From the IMG/VR virus record IMGVR_UViG_3300034190_000926, positions 1-26,831 of that record: 26,831 bases of DNA; one strand, 5' to 3'. A program made the position numbers and the translations under genes. The notes beneath the pieces were generated by a model. The model was not told where the DNA came from. It was given only the letters and a program-made list of their open reading frames with translations, and searched no databases. Position 1 is the first letter of the stretch. The number at the start of each line of letters is the position of its first letter. Source of the stretch: a virus. Shown here piece after piece: positions 24,818-26,831 of the stretch.

Positions 24818-25024
24818 CTATCCCATGAATACTGTTTTAATTAACCAAACAAATTGTGCAAAAACCATAACGCCAACAGTCCATATAATTTTCTGTATAC
24901 TATTAATTGCTTTTTCCATGTGCCATAAATCGTTACTCTTGATAGTATCTATCTTTTGATTTAACAATTTTAGCTCACCTTTCATTTCGGTAATCTCTAG
25001 TTTATTGTTTATTTCTTCAGACAC
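24818..25024 (-). CDS. XhlA-like coiled-coil membrane protein, 68 aa
   Basis: A short N-terminal amphipathic helix (MKGELKLLNQKIDTIKSNDL) followed by WHMEKAINSIQKIIWTVGVM and a hydrophobic C-terminus (VFAQFVWLIKTVF) matches the layout of haemolysin XhlA-type phage proteins, which have one C-terminal membrane segment and assist holin-endolysin lysis. It starts at a GTG just after the preceding stop with no good ribosome site; an ATG at codon 14 is an alternative. Its place between virion genes is unusual for a lysis gene. The membrane topology is clear, the lysis role is inferred. Confidence 0.6.
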   Translation of the reverse strand: MSEEINNKLEITEMKGELKLLNQKIDTIKSNDLWHMEKAINSIQKIIWTVGVMVFAQFVWLIKTVFMG

Positions 25025-25025
25025 G

Positions 25026-25640
25026 TTATGCTATAAATGATGTAAGACTTTCCATCTTACCTACTTCAAATTTAGCATAAGCACCATTTGGAAATAATAC
25101 TCCTTCATCTGGAACTGTGATATCTCTAGTTACAGTTGCTGAAGCTACAGTTCCTACTTTCATCAAGTTGGTTCCTGTTGGTGATCCGTCATTAAATTCA
25201 ACCGTACCAGCTGCTGCATCATTTACAATGTATGCACCTTTTAATCTAATACGTCCTGCAAAAATTACGTCTGCTGCGCTATTGTTTATACCTGCAGAAA
25301 CGTTTCCTGCGGCTGCACCACTAGCAGCAATTTGTGTTACTGTTTTAAAATAACTTGAACCAGTTGCAGTACCTGCGTTTGCCCCTGTTATAACCTCTGT
25401 TTGTGCGTCTCCATTTACGTCTGTGCCTGTAACAGTGAATGTTATACCACTGTCATTACCTGCACTTAAAATAGTGACAATTCTTCCTGAAGATAAAGTT
25501 ACTGATCCACCATCTGCTAAAGCTCCACCAAGGGTTAAGTTTCCTGCACCACTTACTGAAGCAGCACTAGAAATACCATCGGCATCTAAAGCGGTAGTAT
25601 CAGAGATAAACTTTGATCTTGTATCTGATTTTCCAACCAT
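25026..25640 (-). CDS. Beta-rich head decoration-type protein, 204 aa
   Basis: Ala/Gly/Thr/Val-rich throughout, with alternating patterns (LSSGRIVTILSAGNDSGITF, TVTGTDVNGDAQTEVI), then RIRLKGAYIVNDAAAGTVEF and ITVPDEGVLFPNGAYAKFEV, ending MESLTSFIA. The 'Val-Pro-x-Glu-Gly ... Gly-x-Tyr ... Phe/Val' ending is seen in small head or tail decoration proteins of marine phages. No Cys or catalytic motif is present. A good AAAAGGAG precedes the ATG, and a strong hairpin plus a promoter-like site lie in its leader, so it is likely made in quantity. It is two genes downstream of the major capsid gene. Confidence 0.65.
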   Translation of the reverse strand: MVGKSDTRSKFISDTTALDADGISSAASVSGAGNLTLGGALADGGSVTLSSGRIVTILSAGNDSGITFTVTGTDVNGDAQTEVITGANAGTATGSSYFKTVTQIAASGAAAGNVSAGINNSAADVIFAGRIRLKGAYIVNDAAAGTVEFNDGSPTGTNLMKVGTVASATVTRDITVPDEGVLFPNGAYAKFEVGKMESLTSFIA

Positions 25641-25659
25641 GTTAACTCCTTTTAATTGT

Positions 25660-25687
25660 TATGAGGAGGTTTTTACACCTCCCCATA
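25660..25687 (-). promoter_or_regulatory. 11-bp leader hairpin before the 204-aa gene
   Basis: On the minus strand TATGGGGAGGT and ACCTCCTCATA pair around a 6-nt loop. The one imperfect pair is G-U in the minus-strand RNA but A-C on the plus strand, suggesting the structure matters in the late transcript. No T-run follows, so it is more likely a processing site or mRNA stabiliser than a terminator. Confidence 0.55.
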
Positions 25688-25688
25688 T

Positions 25689-25719
25689 TATAACATTATC
25701 TTTCTACTGCTGCAAATAC
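25689..25719 (-). promoter_or_regulatory. Extended -10 promoter candidate
   Basis: A perfect TATAAT preceded by TGT (extended -10 pattern) lies on the minus strand just after the stop of the 236-aa gene, with TTGCAG 17 nt upstream (three consensus matches). It would drive the 204-aa gene and those below it, with the 11-bp hairpin at the 5' end of the RNA. Coordinates are approximate to 2 nt. Confidence 0.45.
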
Positions 25720-26406
25720 GTAATCAATTGTCATTGATTTTGCTGCGGCTTCACCGTTCTGAATACCAAAAGAAATTGTCAGTTCTTCATCATCAGGTAT
25801 ATTTGTTAGTGTAGTTTCTTCTGCTACTAATGCATCATCAATAAATATTCTTACTGAACCATTTCCGCCATTACCTGTTGGGTCATAGTGAAATGCTACT
25901 GTTACGAATGTATCATCAGAGATAGTTGCTACTGAAGAGTTCGTAGTCGCAGTGTTGTTCTTTTCAATTAAATGATCCATAGTTGCTGCACCATCTGCTT
26001 TGATAAAGAAAATACCATCAGTTGTATCTAATGGAGTAGTATCTGTGATACCTAATCCCATTACAAAATCTGATTGTGTTGCGTCACTTACTTTAAATTT
26101 AGCTTTAAAAAATAAATTTTTACCAGCTACGTATTTAAACGCTTCGCCTTTTAATTGTAAGAAATCTAAATCATTATCAGCGGCATCATTTGTAATTAAT
26201 AATGCACCACCAGCTTGTGAAGTTAGCGCTTCAGTAGCATCTCCTCCACCTGCTTCAGTTGTAGTGATAGTCCACTCGTCTGCATGATATGTGAAAAAAT
26301 CGTTTGCATATGAATAATATTTAAACGGGTCTAAGTATGGGTACTCAAATAATGGATTCCCTGGAATCTGATTTGATACTCCATTTCTAAAATGTGTAGT
26401 CGGCAT
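25696..26406 (-). CDS. Jelly-roll (LamG/concanavalin-like) virion decoration protein, 236 aa
   Basis: Beginning MPTTHFRNGVSNQIPGNPLF, it then reads FKYYSYANDFFTYHADEWTI and continues as a beta-rich domain: GGALLITNDAADNDLDFLQL, KNLFFKAKFKVSDATQSDFV, MGLGITDTTPL, DGIFFIKADG, VTVAFHYDPTGNGGNGSVRI, FIDDALVAEETTLTNIPDDE, ending TIDYVFAAVER. This order of strands fits a concanavalin/LamG-like jelly roll, common in phage capsid decoration or fibre proteins. It follows the capsid gene directly, after two hairpins, and has AAAGGAGG upstream. A carbohydrate-binding surface decoration is plausible but not shown. Confidence 0.65.
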   Translation of the reverse strand: MPTTHFRNGVSNQIPGNPLFEYPYLDPFKYYSYANDFFTYHADEWTITTTEAGGGDATEALTSQAGGALLITNDAADNDLDFLQLKGEAFKYVAGKNLFFKAKFKVSDATQSDFVMGLGITDTTPLDTTDGIFFIKADGAATMDHLIEKNNTATTNSSVATISDDTFVTVAFHYDPTGNGGNGSVRIFIDDALVAEETTLTNIPDDEELTISFGIQNGEAAAKSMTIDYVFAAVER

Positions 26407-26419
26407 ATGAACAGCCCTC

Positions 26420-26487
26420 CTTTAAGGCCAGTGAGATAAACTCACCATTCATGTTAGTTTGAGGGGGCACTCGTTAAAATGCCCCCC
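26420..26487 (-). promoter_or_regulatory. Two hairpins between the capsid gene and the decoration gene
   Basis: Just after the capsid stop, GGGGGCA and TGCCCCC pair (26462-26487 overall, 7 bp, 10-nt loop); both arms belong to the AGGGGGCA repeat family. Further on, GTGAG-TTTAT-CTCAC forms a second stem near 26431-26445. Neither is followed by a T-run in the late-transcript direction (a TTTTT does follow the first one on the plus strand). They probably slow or process the transcript below the capsid gene. The rest of this 88-nt gap holds only the ribosome site. Confidence 0.5.
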
Positions 26488-26494
26488 TAGGTTT

Positions 26495-26831
26495 TTAGCT
26501 TGGGTTTGATGCCCAAATACCACGCCAGTCAGAGAACCCAAAAGAGTATCTCTCTCTAGCTTTGTATCTTACGTTTCCAGTTTCAAAGTCGCCTTCCATG
26601 GAAGTAGCAATTCCAGCTCTGTTGAACATTTTCATTCCGTGTGGAGAATCTGTTCTAATGAACCATCTTTTGCTGCCAGTAAATCTGTGATTTACGTGGT
26701 ATCCACCAGGTAGCATACCTTTAGATACTAATGCATTCACATCGTTATCTGCAGTTGCTGGTCTGTATGGAGACGCTAATAGTCTTTCCGCAACGAATAC
26801 TAACTGTCTTGGAATGTGTAAAGTTTTACCT
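26495..26831 (-). CDS. Major capsid protein, C-terminal part (5' end outside the window)
   Basis: The frame is open to the window edge (GKTLHIPRQLVFVAERLLAS, then PYRPATADNDVNALVSKGML), so only the last ~112 codons are seen. YHVNHRFTGSKRWFIRTDSP, HGMKMFNRAGIATSMEGDFE and VRYKARERYSFGFSDWRGIW are the highly conserved C-terminus of HK97-fold major capsid proteins of many tailed phages. A GTG at 26740 lies inside the gene and is not the start. It would form the icosahedral shell. Being the most upstream gene visible, it sets the direction of the late operon. Confidence 0.9.
   Translation of the reverse strand, partial: GKTLHIPRQLVFVAERLLASPYRPATADNDVNALVSKGMLPGGYHVNHRFTGSKRWFIRTDSPHGMKMFNRAGIATSMEGDFETGNVRYKARERYSFGFSDWRGIWASNPS

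Larger units (their letters stand above)
1691..26488. repeat. Dispersed 8-mer AGGGGGCA / TGCCCCCT
   Basis: Exact copies start at 1691, 4766, 7619, 12112, 19002 and 26462 (AGGGGGCA on the plus strand) and at 3584, 4379, 6874, 10818, 11539, 14047 and 22689 (TGCCCCCT on the plus strand). Copies with one extra C occur at 18635 and 26480. Ten exact copies are in coding DNA in more than one reading frame and in both orientations; three lie in intergenic hairpins or next to a promoter. They were found by eye and the list may be incomplete. Confidence 0.75.

Noticed and set aside
1-26831. tRNA genes, integrase, att sites, insertion sequences
   Set aside because: All gaps are under 100 nt and none holds a cloverleaf or mobile-element end; no integrase or transposase-like protein was seen.

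Overview
This window is a contiguous piece of a tailed-phage genome. It is AT-rich with almost no non-coding DNA, and nearly every gene lies on the minus strand in one right-to-left late (virion) operon. The major capsid protein C-terminus, the P22-gp4-like adaptor, the nozzle-type protein and the very large ejection-type protein point to a short-tailed (podovirus-like) phage. The style of the small virion proteins (the fibre start WSNLGIRLMATGENDGTWG, the TATELNLLDG tail motif, the glycine-rich fibre, many 2OG oxygenases) is what I associate with marine phages known mostly from metagenomes. The host cannot be named from the sequence. No terminase, portal, polymerase, integrase, tRNA or CRISPR array is present here.

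Layout, right to left in the direction of late transcription. (1) 26831-24818: 3' end of the major capsid gene, then two small beta-rich virion proteins and a coiled-coil/one-TM XhlA-like protein. (2) 24808-22365: P22-gp4-like adaptor, a repeat-containing structural protein and a second adaptor/neck-type protein. (3) 22361-19032: small structural proteins, a tail fibre and a polyglycine-rich fibre/adhesin-like protein. (4) 18984-14625: a seven-gene overlapping cassette with no obvious virion role: a RoxA/NO66-like JmjC protein, a NodU/CmcH-type carbamoyltransferase split into two overlapping genes, and four 2OG-Fe(II) oxygenase-like proteins. (5) 14566-8859: nozzle/stabilisation-type protein, small proteins, and three helical or low-complexity proteins likely to be internal virion proteins. 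(6) 8813-1029: a 2594-residue multi-domain protein with an HExxH zincin-like motif, a ParB-like GRHR motif and a PLxRFG C-terminal region. At the far left two plus-strand genes (3-1036) converge on it and overlap its 3' end by 8 nt.

Genes are tightly coupled: stop-start overlaps of the TAATG type recur at 557, 9641, 10525, 12489, 12677 and 23063, and ATGA/GTGA types occur inside the cassette. The few gaps carry hairpins and two good sigma70-like promoters, suggesting that expression is tuned within the late operon.

The most interesting points are the oxygenase plus carbamoyltransferase cassette, which could hydroxylate a target and then carbamoylate the new hydroxyl, and an 8-mer, AGGGGGCA, found 13 times on both strands in several reading frames, far more often than expected in AT-rich DNA.
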